Assembly (NCBI GenBank): GCA_963747595.1
Contig: CAVVFO010000001.1
Span: 905,056-969,055 of the forward strand
Direction of reading: 5' to 3'
DNA: 64,000 bases
From: Oleiagrimonas sp963747595
Lineage (GTDB): Bacteria; Pseudomonadota; Gammaproteobacteria; Xanthomonadales; Rhodanobacteraceae
Part shown: positions 8,905 through 18,507 of the stretch, one piece after another
Position numbering within the stretch: the stretch's first letter is position 1
How the letters are laid out: every line of letters begins with the position of its first letter
Position numbers and translations under genes: made by a program
Notes under the pieces: model-generated
What the model was told of the DNA's origin: nothing
Databases searched by the model: none
The model's input: only the letters and a program-made list of their open reading frames with translations

Positions 8905-10056
8905 TCAGTCCGATGTGGCCGGAGTCTTGCCGGCGGCATCGGCATCGGCGTTGTCCTCGTTTCGCGCTTCGCGTCGGTCCGTCACTTCGGTTTTGATCGA
9001 ATCGGCCATGTGCAGCGTACGCGTGGGGAAGGCGATCTCGATGCCGGCTTCGTCGAAGCGGTCCATCAGGGTGAGGTTGATCACCTGCTGGCGGTCCATG
9101 AACAGTCCGTAATCCGGGTTTGTCATGGTGTAGACGACTTCGAAGTCCAGCGAGCTGTCACCGAAACTCTTGAAGTGCGCGCGATCAAAGCGCATGTCGT
9201 CGAGGCTGTCGATGATCTCGTGAACCATGTCCGGGATCTGGCGCAACAGCTGACGGTCGGTATCGTAGGTGACCCCGAAGCCGAACACGATGCGCCGGGT
9301 ACTCATGCGGCCATAGTTGTGCACGGTATTCTTCAGCAGGTCGGCATTGCCGACGATGACCTCCTCGCCGCTGAGCGCCGCCAGGCGGGTGGTCTTCACG
9401 CCCACATGCCGGACGGTGCCGTAGATATTGCCGAAGTTGATGAAATGGCCGACTTCGAACGGCTTGTCCAGTCCGATGGACATGGAGGCGAACAGATCGC
9501 CCAGCACGTTTTGCAGTGCCAGGGCGATGGCCACGCCACCCACACCCAGGCTGGCCACGAACGCGGTGATGTTGACGCCGGCAAAACTCAGGATCACCAA
9601 CAAAAGCGTGGCCCAGATCGCGATGCGCATCATCCAGCCCAGCATCGCCAGGATCACCGGATTGCGCGTGTGCACATCCTCGGCGTTGAGCTTGTTGTCG
9701 ATCCAGGCGCGAATGCCGCCGTTGAGCCACAGTCCCACCTGCAGGGCAAGGGCCGCCACGGCCACGATGCCGAGCCATTTCATGGCAGCGGCCGGGAGCG
9801 TCATCACGCGCGCGCCCAGCGAGGCAAACAGCAGCAGAATCAGCCAGCTGCGTGTATTCTCCAGTGCCTCTGCGAAAATGGTCAGGAGCGGTCGCGAGCT
9901 CTTCGCGTTGAGCTTGCGCAGCCGGTGCGCAATGCCCCGGCAGATCCACATCACCACGATGAATCCCAGCACGGTGATCAGTGCGGCGTAGAACCAGCGG
10001 TTCAGGGGGATATGAAGAAACGAATGGTGGGTCAGCCAGGCATAGATGTTTTTCAT
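8905..10056 (-). CDS. MscS-family mechanosensitive ion channel
   Basis: 383 residues using ATG 10056; a start 14 codons further upstream is possible. Two N-terminal membrane helices (about 15-35 and 60-90) and further hydrophobic segments precede the pore-lining TM3 region, with the Gly/Ala-rich LGVGGVAIALALQNVLGDLFASMSIGLDKPFEVGH signature of the MscS core. The C-terminus is a cytoplasmic beta plus alpha/beta domain with a short acidic tail. It should open under membrane tension and release osmolytes on hypo-osmotic shock. Confidence 0.9.
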   Translation of the reverse strand: MKNIYAWLTHHSFLHIPLNRWFYAALITVLGFIVVMWICRGIAHRLRKLNAKSSRPLLTIFAEALENTRSWLILLLFASLGARVMTLPAAAMKWLGIVAVAALALQVGLWLNGGIRAWIDNKLNAEDVHTRNPVILAMLGWMMRIAIWATLLLVILSFAGVNITAFVASLGVGGVAIALALQNVLGDLFASMSIGLDKPFEVGHFINFGNIYGTVRHVGVKTTRLAALSGEEVIVGNADLLKNTVHNYGRMSTRRIVFGFGVTYDTDRQLLRQIPDMVHEIIDSLDDMRFDRAHFKSFGDSSLDFEVVYTMTNPDYGLFMDRQQVINLTLMDRFDEAGIEIAFPTRTLHMADSIKTEVTDRREARNEDNADADAAGKTPATSD

Positions 10057-10209
10057 CAGGCGTGCAGTTCCATACAGCAGATTGGAGGCGCACAGCATCG
10101 GGCCGCGGGCGGGCGAGCAGGATGCTTGAACGACGCATCATGCCGGCATCTGCCTGTGACAATGCCGATCACGGCTGTGCACCGCGTTTACAGCGGCCAG
10201 GGCATTGTC

Positions 10210-11187
10210 TCATGCATGCAGGGGCAGGGGTGCCGCGTCCCAGTCCTGCGCCGGCCCGACAGGGACAATGCCAGTGGGATTGACCTGCGCATGACTCTGG
10301 TAATAGTGCCGCTTGATGTGCTTCATGTTGACGGTCCCGGGGACCCCGGGCGTCTGATACAGGGCGCGGGCGTACGACCACAGGTTGGGATAGTCGACGA
10401 GTCTGCGCACATTGCACTTGAAGTGCCCGTGGTAGACGGCATCGAAACGCAACAACGTGGTGAACAGGCGCCAGTCGGCTTCCGTCTCGCGTGTGCCGCA
10501 GAGTCGGCGGTGGTCGGCCAGAATGTCCTCCAGCCAGTCCAGGGTTTCGAACAGCGGTTTCACGGCTTCTTCGTAGGCCTCCTGGGTGGAGGCGAAGCCG
10601 GCCTTGTACACGCCGTTGTTGACGGTGTGATAGATGCGCTCGTTGAACGTGTCGATCTCCTCGCGCAACTCCGGTGGATAGTAGTCGCCCTGGCGGGCGC
10701 CGAGCTCGTCGAAGGCACTGTTGAACATGCGGATGATGTCGGCCGATTCGTTGCTGACGATGGTGTCGCGCTGCTTGTCCCACAGCAGCGGCACCGTGGC
10801 CCGGCCATTGCAGTGCGGATCGGCCAATGTATACAGCTCATGGAGCGCTGCCGCGTGATGCAGCGGGTCGGGAATCACGCCGGGGCCTTCACGGAAGGTC
10901 CAGCCGTCCTCGGCCATGAGCCAGTGCGTGACCGAGAACGAGATCATGTCTTCCAGCCCCTTGAGCTTGCGGAAGATCATGGCGCGATGTGCCCATGGAC
11001 AGGCGCGCGAAATGTACAGGTGATAGCGGTCAGGTTCCGCCTTGAAACCATCCTCACCTGTCGGACCAGCCGCGCCGTCGGCGGTGATCCAGTTGCGGAA
11101 ATGGCTGTCCTCGCGCACGTAGCGCCCCGCATGGGCATCGGTTTCATACCCGCGCCGGGTCCATTCGCCGTCGACCAGAAGTCCCAT
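10210..11187 (-). CDS. yqjG: Glutathionyl-hydroquinone reductase (Xi-class GST)
   Basis: 325 residues, within the usual size for the ECM4/YqjG/PcpF family. The active-site motif R-A-C63-PWAHR gives the catalytic Cys that reduces glutathionyl-hydroquinones. The N-terminal thioredoxin fold holds VPLLWD (cis-Pro region) and SNESADIIRMFN, which contacts glutathione. An all-helical C-terminal domain follows with the GHFKCNVRRLVDYPNLW stretch typical of the family. It is probably cotranscribed with the small gene just upstream (12-bp gap). Cytoplasmic role in quinone detoxification. Confidence 0.9.
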   Translation of the reverse strand: MGLLVDGEWTRRGYETDAHAGRYVREDSHFRNWITADGAAGPTGEDGFKAEPDRYHLYISRACPWAHRAMIFRKLKGLEDMISFSVTHWLMAEDGWTFREGPGVIPDPLHHAAALHELYTLADPHCNGRATVPLLWDKQRDTIVSNESADIIRMFNSAFDELGARQGDYYPPELREEIDTFNERIYHTVNNGVYKAGFASTQEAYEEAVKPLFETLDWLEDILADHRRLCGTRETEADWRLFTTLLRFDAVYHGHFKCNVRRLVDYPNLWSYARALYQTPGVPGTVNMKHIKRHYYQSHAQVNPTGIVPVGPAQDWDAAPLPLHA

Positions 11188-11199
11188 CTCGACCCTCCC

Positions 11200-11490
11200 T
11201 CAGAAGCGCTCCACGAATTCGATTGCGGCGCCATTGTTTCCGGCGATCGCTTCGGCCACCTCGCGGACGCGAAGCGAGATGGTGTCGTTGGAGGTTTCCA
11301 CGGCGATGGCATGCGAGCCGGGCCCGGTATCGTCGGGCAGACCGGCGGAGCTGGAGTCGACGTCCGCGGTGGTTTGCATGAGGTCGGCCACTTCCTCGGC
11401 CAGCTGCACGCCTTCCAAGGCGCTGACTTCATTGATGATGGAGGTGGCCACGTCTTCGGATGCAGTGAGCCGGAAGTTTACTCGGGGCAT
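11200..11490 (-). CDS. Small conserved-looking hypothetical protein
   Basis: 96 residues, acidic, no signal peptide or membrane helix. A strong GAGGAGAAGCACC ribosome site precedes ATG 11490. It opens with MPRVNFRLTASEDVATSIINEVSALEGV and ends with alpha/beta-like segments. It lies 12 bp upstream of the glutathionyl-hydroquinone reductase gene in the same direction, so the two are likely an operon. I do not recognise the family. Confidence 0.7.
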   Translation of the reverse strand: MPRVNFRLTASEDVATSIINEVSALEGVQLAEEVADLMQTTADVDSSSAGLPDDTGPGSHAIAVETSNDTISLRVREVAEAIAGNNGAAIEFVERF

Positions 11491-11618
11491 GGTGCTTCTC
11501 CTCGAAATCGGGTCGAATCACGGCGGGTCGGCCGCAGTACGTGCGCACCATAGCGCACGCCACCCCAATGTGCGCCGAACGGCAACGGGCGATGCCTGCA
11601 CCCCGGGCTCAAGGATCC

Positions 11619-13709
11619 TCAATGGCTCGGCTGCCCGGCGGGCGGTGCCTGGGCGCCGCCGCGCATCTTCGAGAACAGCTTGCCGCAGGGGTTGGCGGAC
11701 CTGTCCTTGCTGGGGGCGATCAGCGGCAGCAGCGCGGCCGCGGGTGTGGCGAACACGCCGAGTACCAGTGCGCCGCCGCCGCGCAGCAGCAGCTTGCCCA
11801 CATGCACGCCGACATCGGGATGGGCGAAGGTCCCTTTCACGTACAGCGGCGAGCGCAGGGAAAAGATGCGCAGGCCCTTGGTATGCGGAACGATGTTCAG
11901 ATCCACCGTTTCATCGGCGAAATTCACCGTGCCCTTGATTTCGATCAGCGCATTGGTGGTATCGAAAATCCCCAGGCGGGTCTTCATCAGCCCGTCGTGG
12001 GCCACGAGGTCGGTGGCGGCACACGTGATCTTCGTGGGCTTGCTGCCGAACAGCTTGTCCACGACGTAGGTGCCGACGTTCAGCCCGGCCAGTTCCATCA
12101 GGGCGCGACTGATCACGCCGTTGTCCATCACGAGTTTCACCTCGCCGTTGGAGGAGGCCAGCAGGACGGCCACGGAATTGCCCGTGGCGGACAGGGCGAT
12201 ATCCCCGTTGATCTCGCCCAGCGCCTTGCGCATGCTCTTGATGTCGGGGAACAGCCGGCGCAGCTTCACGTGCCGTACGTGCATGTCGATGCGGCCCTTC
12301 ATGGGTTGCGCGCGGCCGTCCAGGTAGATAGCCGATTTGAGGGTGCCGCCCGCCACGGCAAGATCCAGCGGAGCCAGCGCCAGCGCGCCGTCCTTCAGCG
12401 TCAGATGTGCTTTCAGGTGATGGATGGGAAGAGACTTGCCGTGCAGGATCTGTTTGCCCTTGAAGTGCACATTCGCATCCATGGTCTTCCAGCGGTCGGT
12501 ACTGAACGGCTGATGCGGCAGCACCTTGGCATCCGGCGGCAGCGGCTTGTTCTTTTTCCTGGTGGTTGCCGTGTTCCTGTTTGCACCCGATTTCCCGGCT
12601 TGCGTCCGCACGCCGATCAGTGGCCCCAGGTCGGCGAACTGCAGTTTGTCGGACCATACCTTGCCGCTCAGTTTCGGCCGTGGCGCGTGTTGCGTGAACG
12701 TCAGCGTGCCGTGCAGATCGCTGCCGCCCACGCGGCCGTTGAAGTCACGGTAGGTGAAGTGGCTGGCACGCGGCTTGAACTGGCCGGTGAGGTGACCATC
12801 GGTCTCGAACGGTGGTGTGTCGGGCAGGATCACCCCGGTCAACGGATACAGATGCGCCATGTCGTTGCCGGCCAGGCGCAGGTGCAGGTCGATGGATCCC
12901 ATGGCGGCCGGGTTGATGATGCTTCCGGTCAGCGCGATGTGCAGGTCCGCCATGTGCAGATCGGCCTGCAACGGAAACGCGGTGTCGGCCGATTGCATGG
13001 CCAGTACACCGCCGGTCTTGCCGCTGCCATGGACGGGTGCGCCGTGATAGCTGCCCGTGACCTTGAAGCCGAAGGCGTAATCGTGCGTCGGCTGCGTCGC
13101 CACGGCCTTGCCTGCTTTCGATGTGGCCGCCTTGCGCATGAGCCGGCTGAACGGGATCGGTTTGCCCAGCGGGTCGATTTCGACATCGGCATGCAGGCGG
13201 TCGGGCGGATCGTCCAGCGTGATCGTCCCCTTGTCGAACACGATTTCATGCAGGTCCATGTGCCAAGAGGAACCGCCACCACTCTGCACCTTGAACGACC
13301 AGTCGTTGCGTGTCTTGCTCATTTTCTCCAGGTGGATCGCGGGGTGCTGCAGCTGCAGCGTCTGCACCACGATATGGTGCCAGAGCAATGGCCATAGCGA
13401 GACACGGAAGCTGATCCGGTCCAGGTGGGCAAGATTCTTGTGCCTGGCCCAGGCGGGATTGCCCACGGCAATGTCGTTGGCCGTGAACACCGGACCCGGG
13501 AGCCAATCGCCGTGGGCGCGATCGGTGCGCCAGTGCACACTGAGGTTGCCGCGGATGGCGAACGGCCGGCCGATGGCCTGGCTGACCTTGTTGTCGATGA
13601 AGGGGCGTGCCTGGTTCCAGTTGAACGTGGCCAGGAAAATCACGATGCCAGCGATCAGCACCACGATCACACCACCGATCCATGCGAACACTCTGCTACG
13701 ACGTGTCAT
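11619..13709 (-). CDS. AsmA-family envelope protein
   Basis: 696 residues from ATG 13709 (MTRRSRVFAWIGG). One N-terminal membrane anchor (about residues 9-32) is followed by the AsmA signature TFNWNQARPFIDNKVSQAIGRPFAIRGNLSVHW. A very long beta-strand-rich periplasmic region follows, ending in the conserved C-terminal AsmA block (LASSNGEVKLVMDNGVISRALMELAGLNVGTY, then DTTNALIEIKGTVNFADETVDL). Such proteins form elongated lipid-binding grooves spanning the periplasm and influence outer-membrane lipid transport. A Lys/Arg-rich insert near residues 385-400 is unusual. Confidence 0.9.
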   Translation of the reverse strand: MTRRSRVFAWIGGVIVVLIAGIVIFLATFNWNQARPFIDNKVSQAIGRPFAIRGNLSVHWRTDRAHGDWLPGPVFTANDIAVGNPAWARHKNLAHLDRISFRVSLWPLLWHHIVVQTLQLQHPAIHLEKMSKTRNDWSFKVQSGGGSSWHMDLHEIVFDKGTITLDDPPDRLHADVEIDPLGKPIPFSRLMRKAATSKAGKAVATQPTHDYAFGFKVTGSYHGAPVHGSGKTGGVLAMQSADTAFPLQADLHMADLHIALTGSIINPAAMGSIDLHLRLAGNDMAHLYPLTGVILPDTPPFETDGHLTGQFKPRASHFTYRDFNGRVGGSDLHGTLTFTQHAPRPKLSGKVWSDKLQFADLGPLIGVRTQAGKSGANRNTATTRKKNKPLPPDAKVLPHQPFSTDRWKTMDANVHFKGKQILHGKSLPIHHLKAHLTLKDGALALAPLDLAVAGGTLKSAIYLDGRAQPMKGRIDMHVRHVKLRRLFPDIKSMRKALGEINGDIALSATGNSVAVLLASSNGEVKLVMDNGVISRALMELAGLNVGTYVVDKLFGSKPTKITCAATDLVAHDGLMKTRLGIFDTTNALIEIKGTVNFADETVDLNIVPHTKGLRIFSLRSPLYVKGTFAHPDVGVHVGKLLLRGGGALVLGVFATPAAALLPLIAPSKDRSANPCGKLFSKMRGGAQAPPAGQPSH

Positions 13710-13943
13710 GACGCGCTTCCCTCGGACATCCTGACCACATGTGACGCCACGCTGCTCGCGGACATCATTCTGGATTGTCGGGGCGTGAAACCGAATCACG
13801 TATGACTGCGGCCGCATCACGTGCTGGTTCGTTCAGGATCGGCGGATCGCCGGCCGGTCCGTCATACGGCCCTGACCCAGATCCTCGTGCGGGATTGCTT
13901 CATGGTGTCTGATGCGGCGCGGGGCTGCGGACGGGTGCGCGGT

Positions 13944-14474
13944 TCAGTCTTCCCTGGCGTACCCGGCCGCGGCCGCGGCGAGACTCTGCAGGTCCATGCT
14001 TGCATCGAGGCAAAGCACCTCTTCGTCATCGCGTGGTGGCTCCAGGGTCTGCAGCTGGCTGTCCAGCAGGCTGGCAGACATGAAGTGACCCTGGCGTCGC
14101 GTCAGGCGGTCAAGCAATGTGTCGCGGTCCGCGTGCAGCCAGACAAAGCGCAATTGCGGCTGTGCGGCGCGCAGCGTGTCGCGGTAGTGATGCTTCAGTG
14201 CGGAGCACGTCACCACGCCGCTGCGGCGGTCCGCGGCAAGACTGGCGATCCAGGCGGCAATGGCATGCAGCCACGGTTGGCGGTCGGCATCGGTCAGCGG
14301 CATGCCGCAGCGCATTTTGTCCACATTATGCGGCGCATGTAGTGTGTCGCCTTCCAGAAACGGCCAGTCGAGCTGTCCGGCAACGCGCCTGCCGACGCTG
14401 CTCTTGCCGCAGCCGGATACCCCCATGACCACCAATGACGGGATCGGCAATGGCGTACGCGTTGCCCCTGTCAC
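13944..14474 (-). CDS. gntK: Gluconokinase
   Basis: 176 residues, the normal size for GntK. Walker A is GVSGCGKSS; the family motifs FLEGDTLHAPHNVDKM and GVVTCSALKHHYRDTLR and the lid-region motif RQGHFMSASLLDSQLQTLE are present. Phosphorylates D-gluconate to 6-phosphogluconate. Its ATG overlaps the zwf stop (4-base ATGA junction), completing the gnd-zwf-gntK operon that feeds gluconate and glucose-6-phosphate into the oxidative pentose phosphate route. Confidence 0.93.
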   Translation of the reverse strand: MTGATRTPLPIPSLVVMGVSGCGKSSVGRRVAGQLDWPFLEGDTLHAPHNVDKMRCGMPLTDADRQPWLHAIAAWIASLAADRRSGVVTCSALKHHYRDTLRAAQPQLRFVWLHADRDTLLDRLTRRQGHFMSASLLDSQLQTLEPPRDDEEVLCLDASMDLQSLAAAAAGYARED

Positions 14475-16195
14475 TCCGACGTCTTGCCGTGGCGCCTCTC
14501 GGCAGTGCGTTGGGTTTCCATTTCTGCTGTCTTCTGTGTCGCGGTTTTCTTGCGGTCGGTGGCCTTGGCCGGACTGGACGACTTGCCGCCCCCGGGCGCG
14601 GGCTTGGCGCGTTTGCGCGAGGGGCGACGCGGCGGCGGTTTCAGGCCGGAATCCAGCGGTCGCCAGCTGCGGCCACCTTCCAGTGCCAGCAGTGTGTCGG
14701 CCAGGGCGGGGCCGGCGCTGCCGGAGGCGTAGTTGGGAAATGCCGGTGGAGTCTCGCGCCAGGCATCGAGAATCGGTTGCACTGCACGCCAGCCGGCCTC
14801 GACCATGGCGTCATCCTGGAACAGGGCGGCATCGCCGGTCATGCAGTCGTACAGCAATGTCTCGTAACCCACGCTATGCTCGGGAAGGAACCAGTCGCGG
14901 TAACGGAAGTCCATGCGCACCGGCGCCAGATTCACCTCGGTGCCGGGCTTCTTCACGTCGAACTGCAACGAGATGCCCTCGTTGGGCTGGATGTGCAGGA
15001 CCAGCCAGTTGGGGCCGAAGGTATCCACGGCGGTGCTGCGAAACGGCGCAAACGGCGCGGACTTGAAGCGGATGGCAATCTCGGTGGTGCGCAGGCCCAG
15101 ATGCTTGCCGGTGCGCAGGTAGAACGGCACGCCGGCCCAGCGCCAGGTATCCACGGACAGTTTGAGGGCGACGTAGGTTTCGGTGTCCGAGTCGGCGGCG
15201 ACGCCATCCTCGTCCCGGTAGGAGCGGGCCAGTTCGCCGTTGACGGCGCCGTCGCGATACTGCCCGCGCACGGCGTCCTCGGGCCGGGGCGGGCGAATGG
15301 CGGAAATGGTTTCCGCCTTGCGCTGGCGCAGCGCTTCGGAACTGAATGACGTGGGCGGCTCCATGGCCACCAGCGCCAGCAGCTGGAACAGGTGGTTAGG
15401 CACCATGTCGCGCAGGCAGCCGGTGCGTTCGTAGAAATGCGCGCGCTCTTCCACGCCGACCGTTTCCGCGGCCGTGATCTGCACGTGGTCGATGCGGTCG
15501 CGATTCCAGACCGGCTCGAACAGCCCGTTGGCGAAACGGAAGGTGAGGATGTTCTGCACCGTTTCCTTGCCCAGGAAATGATCGATGCGGAAAATCTGGT
15601 CTTCGCGCAGCACCTTGCCGATGCGCTTGTTCAATGCCTGTGCCGAGGCCAGATCGTGGCCGAACGGTTTTTCGATGACCACCCGGCGCCAGCCGCTTTT
15701 CGCCGTTTCCCGGGCCAGCTTCGCCTTGCCCAGGCGGGCGATGACGGGATCGAAGAACTGGGGCGCCGTGGCCAGGTAGAACAGCACGTTGTCTTCGGTA
15801 TGCTGGGCGCGGTCCATGCGCTTGATCAGCGTGTCGAGCTGGCCGTAGAGCGAGGCCTCGGTGAAATCCCCGCGCAGATAGTTCATGCGGTCGCACAGCC
15901 ACTTCCACGCGCTCTTGTCCATCTCGTGCGTGTCCGCACCGCTGTCGGTGCTGGCGATGAAGCTTTTCAGGCCGTGGGTGAGATGATCGTTCCAGGCCTG
16001 GTCGTCGCCCTCGGCGAGATCCACACCGATCAGCGCGAAGGCATCAGGCAGCAGGCCGCGTCTTTTCAGGTTGTACAGCGCCGGCGCCACGAGGCGCTGG
16101 GTCAGATCGCCCATGGCGCCGAAGATCACCATCAGACACGGTTCGGCAGGTTGTGAGCGTCCGGGGATGCGTTCGCCATCGTCCCTCTTGCTCAT
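14471..16195 (-). CDS. zwf: Glucose-6-phosphate 1-dehydrogenase with basic C-terminal tail
   Basis: 574 residues against the usual 480-510. Nucleotide-binding motif GAMGDLTQR (usual form GASGDLTKR), EKPFGHD at 175-181 and the substrate-site signature RIDHFLGK at 203-210 are all present. Oxidises glucose-6-phosphate to 6-phosphoglucono-lactone with NAD(P)+. The extra length is a Lys/Arg/Pro/Ser-rich low-complexity tail after about residue 505, in place of the normal ending. It overlaps gnd upstream and gntK downstream by 4 bases each. Confidence 0.95.
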   Translation of the reverse strand: MSKRDDGERIPGRSQPAEPCLMVIFGAMGDLTQRLVAPALYNLKRRGLLPDAFALIGVDLAEGDDQAWNDHLTHGLKSFIASTDSGADTHEMDKSAWKWLCDRMNYLRGDFTEASLYGQLDTLIKRMDRAQHTEDNVLFYLATAPQFFDPVIARLGKAKLARETAKSGWRRVVIEKPFGHDLASAQALNKRIGKVLREDQIFRIDHFLGKETVQNILTFRFANGLFEPVWNRDRIDHVQITAAETVGVEERAHFYERTGCLRDMVPNHLFQLLALVAMEPPTSFSSEALRQRKAETISAIRPPRPEDAVRGQYRDGAVNGELARSYRDEDGVAADSDTETYVALKLSVDTWRWAGVPFYLRTGKHLGLRTTEIAIRFKSAPFAPFRSTAVDTFGPNWLVLHIQPNEGISLQFDVKKPGTEVNLAPVRMDFRYRDWFLPEHSVGYETLLYDCMTGDAALFQDDAMVEAGWRAVQPILDAWRETPPAFPNYASGSAGPALADTLLALEGGRSWRPLDSGLKPPPRRPSRKRAKPAPGGGKSSSPAKATDRKKTATQKTAEMETQRTAERRHGKTSE

Positions 16196-17184
16196 GATTG
16201 ACCGCTGCCCTCATGGCCTTCCTTGTGGCCGCCAAAGCCGTAACGCATGGCCGACAGGATATGTTCGCCGAAGGTGTGTTCCTGGCGCGACCGGAAGCGG
16301 GCGTACAGGGCCGCGGTGAGCGTGTTGGCCGGGACCGCTTCCTCGATGGCGGCCTCGATGGTCCAGCGCCCCTCGCCCGAATCTTCCACATACCCCGAGA
16401 AGTTGTCGAGAGCGGGATTGCGGGCCAGGGCGGAGGCGGTCAGATCCAGCAGCCACGAGCGGATCACGCTGCCGCGGCGCCATACCTCGGCGACGTCGGC
16501 CATGTCCAGATCGAAGCGCTGCTCTTCCGGAAGTGCGTCGGACATCTTGTTGCGCAGGATGTCGAAGCCTTCGGCGTAGGCCTGCATCAGACCGTATTCG
16601 ATGCCGTTGTGCACCATCTTCACGAAATGGCCGGAGCCGGTGGGGCCGCAGTGCATGTAGCCTTTCTCCACACGCGGATCGCGCCCCTCACGGCCTTCGG
16701 TGCGGTCGATCCCGCCTTCGCCGGGCGCCAGTGTCGCGAGGATCGGGTCGATGTGGTCGACGACGTTCTTTTCGCCACCGATCATCATGCAGTAGCCCTC
16801 CGTGAGGCCCCACACGCCGCCGGATGTCCCCACGTCGACATAATGGATGCCACGTTCCGCCATCGCCGCAGCGCGGCGGATATCGTCCTTGTAGAAGCTG
16901 TTGCCCCCGTCGATGAGCGTGTCGCCCTTGTCCAGCAATCCCCCCAGCGTGTCCACGGTGGCGCCGGTGATCTTTCCGGCCGGCAGCATGACCCAGATCG
17001 TGCGCGGTGCCTGCAGCTTGTCGCACATCGCCTGCAGCGATTCGACCGCTTCGGCGCCATCGTCGGCGACCGCCTTGCGCGCTTCTTCATTGGTGTCGTA
17101 GACCACGCACTCGTGCCCGTCGCGCATCAGGCGGCGTGCAATATTGCCACCCATCTTGCCAAGTCCGATCAAGCCGATTCGCAT
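16192..17184 (-). CDS. gnd: 6-phosphogluconate dehydrogenase, short (YqeC-type) form
   Basis: 330 residues, matching the short NAD-preferring class rather than the 470-residue E. coli enzyme. The Rossmann motif GLIGLGKMGGNIARRL opens the protein; DGGNSFYKDD, VDVGTSGGVWGL and the catalytic block CGPTGSGHFVKMVHNGIEYG follow. Decarboxylates 6-phosphogluconate to ribulose-5-phosphate. First gene of gnd-zwf-gntK, with an ATGA overlap into zwf. Confidence 0.95.
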   Translation of the reverse strand: MRIGLIGLGKMGGNIARRLMRDGHECVVYDTNEEARKAVADDGAEAVESLQAMCDKLQAPRTIWVMLPAGKITGATVDTLGGLLDKGDTLIDGGNSFYKDDIRRAAAMAERGIHYVDVGTSGGVWGLTEGYCMMIGGEKNVVDHIDPILATLAPGEGGIDRTEGREGRDPRVEKGYMHCGPTGSGHFVKMVHNGIEYGLMQAYAEGFDILRNKMSDALPEEQRFDLDMADVAEVWRRGSVIRSWLLDLTASALARNPALDNFSGYVEDSGEGRWTIEAAIEEAVPANTLTAALYARFRSRQEHTFGEHILSAMRYGFGGHKEGHEGSGQS

Positions 17185-17353
17185 ATCCGCAGGCTCCTCT
17201 GAATGTTCACGATGCGCCCGACCATACGCCGATCTGGCTTAAGCGTGGGTGATTTTGCCCGTGTTCACGACTGCACGGCGGATGCAGTGCCTGCAACCGG
17301 GGCACATTCCCGCCGGTGCAGGGCGCGTTTGCACCGGCCGAGCGGCTGCCCGC

Positions 17354-18304
17354 TCAGATGTCCGATGGATGCTGCGCCATCGCATCCCGCGACAGCTCCG
17401 CCGTGCCCAAAGCATCCGGCAGCGCGGCAGTCGGTGTGCGGCGGCTGATCAGCGGCTGCGCGAACACTGTTGCCAGCACGATGACCACCCCCAGGTAGAA
17501 CAGGCCATCCAGTTGCCGCTGCTCGCCCAGAAGCGGGATCGCCAGAACGATCGCGTAGACCGGTTCCAGGTTGGTGGTCATCTGCATGGTGAAAGCGCTG
17601 ACGTGACGCAGCGCACGCAGCACCAGCGCGAAGGGCAACAGCGTGCAGACCAGCGCCAGGATCAGCAGCAGCACGGAATCGTGACGATCGGGGAGCGGCA
17701 TCAGCGGGCCGCGGTGCGGCATCAGCGGTGCCAGGAGGGTCAGGAATGCAGTGCCGGCGCCCAGTTCGATGAAGGTCACGGTCAGCGGGTCCGCGTGCTC
17801 GACCATGCGCTTGTTGAGGGCGCTGAACAGTGCCACGAACAGCGCGGACACCACCCCCACGGCCAGTCCAATCCGCATGTGCCCCGGCACGCCGCCGACG
17901 ATCAGGGCCACGCCGGGAACCACCCCGATGCCGAGAAGCAGCTCCCGCAGGTCGAAGCGCCGTCGCGCCACCCAGGGCTCGACCAGCGACAGGAAGATCG
18001 GCGCGATAGCGATGCAAATGGCGCCCACCGAGGCATCGGCCAGCTTGATGGCGCCGTAGAACGTCAGCCAGTGCAACGCCACCAGCACGCCGATCCCCGC
18101 ATATGCGGCCATCGTGCGCCACGCCATTTCGCGCAACCCGCGCCATACGCGCGGAAACAGCAGTAGCGCGACCGCCACGATCAGCATACGCCACCACACC
18201 AGGCTCAGCGCCGGCAGCGTGATCATGCGGCCGATGATGGCGGTCACGCCCCACAGCAAGACGCAGAAGTGGATCTGCAGATGGGAGCGTGTGGTCGGCG
18301 TCAT
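17354..18304 (-). CDS. EamA/DMT-superfamily transporter
   Basis: 316 residues with about ten hydrophobic helices arranged as two EamA repeats (about 8-135 and 145-285). N-terminal LLWGVTAIIGRMITLPALSLVWWRML and the middle ALNKRMVEHADPLTVTFIELGAG segments are typical of drug/metabolite exporters. The substrate cannot be inferred. It is monocistronic: about 170 bp separate it from gnd and 200 bp from the next gene. Confidence 0.88.
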   Translation of the reverse strand: MTPTTRSHLQIHFCVLLWGVTAIIGRMITLPALSLVWWRMLIVAVALLLFPRVWRGLREMAWRTMAAYAGIGVLVALHWLTFYGAIKLADASVGAICIAIAPIFLSLVEPWVARRRFDLRELLLGIGVVPGVALIVGGVPGHMRIGLAVGVVSALFVALFSALNKRMVEHADPLTVTFIELGAGTAFLTLLAPLMPHRGPLMPLPDRHDSVLLLILALVCTLLPFALVLRALRHVSAFTMQMTTNLEPVYAIVLAIPLLGEQRQLDGLFYLGVVIVLATVFAQPLISRRTPTAALPDALGTAELSRDAMAQHPSDI

Positions 18305-18377
18305 GGGTGCGGCGGAGTCCGGGGGGAGCCATGCAGCATGCAGTTTTTGCGGCCGCGCGAAAAGGGGCAGCTATGCG

Positions 18378-18487
18378 CGTAGGGCGGCTCAGGGAGAAAC
18401 GTGACGGAGCCGCCAGCTTGCGGGAATCACCATGCCCTTCCCCGCAAGCAGGCGGATCCGTCGTTCCACTCCTTGATCCGCCCTACG
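18378..18487. repeat. Intergenic palindromic (REP-like) element, best copy
   Basis: A 110-bp unit with 10-bp perfect inverted ends CGTAGGGCGG (18378-18387) and CCGCCCTACG (18478-18487). Nested inside is a second inverted repeat of about 23 bp with 20 matches (GACGGA-CCGCC-GCTTGCGGG, arms near 18402-18424 and 18441-18463). The whole unit could fold into a long interrupted hairpin. Related words occur at 1447-1500 and 3600-3708, so it is a dispersed family. Confidence 0.6.
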
Positions 18488-18507
18488 AGATCACCGTAGC
18501 GCCGCGT

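Noticed and set aside
8884..11553. Long antisense ORFs (for example 889 codons at 8884-11553 plus, 1585-3441 minus, 5721-7436 minus, 18289-20604 plus, 35535-37388 minus)
   Set aside because: They run opposite well-recognised genes, lack family motifs and have the His/Gln/Arg-rich bias of antisense frames in GC-rich DNA.
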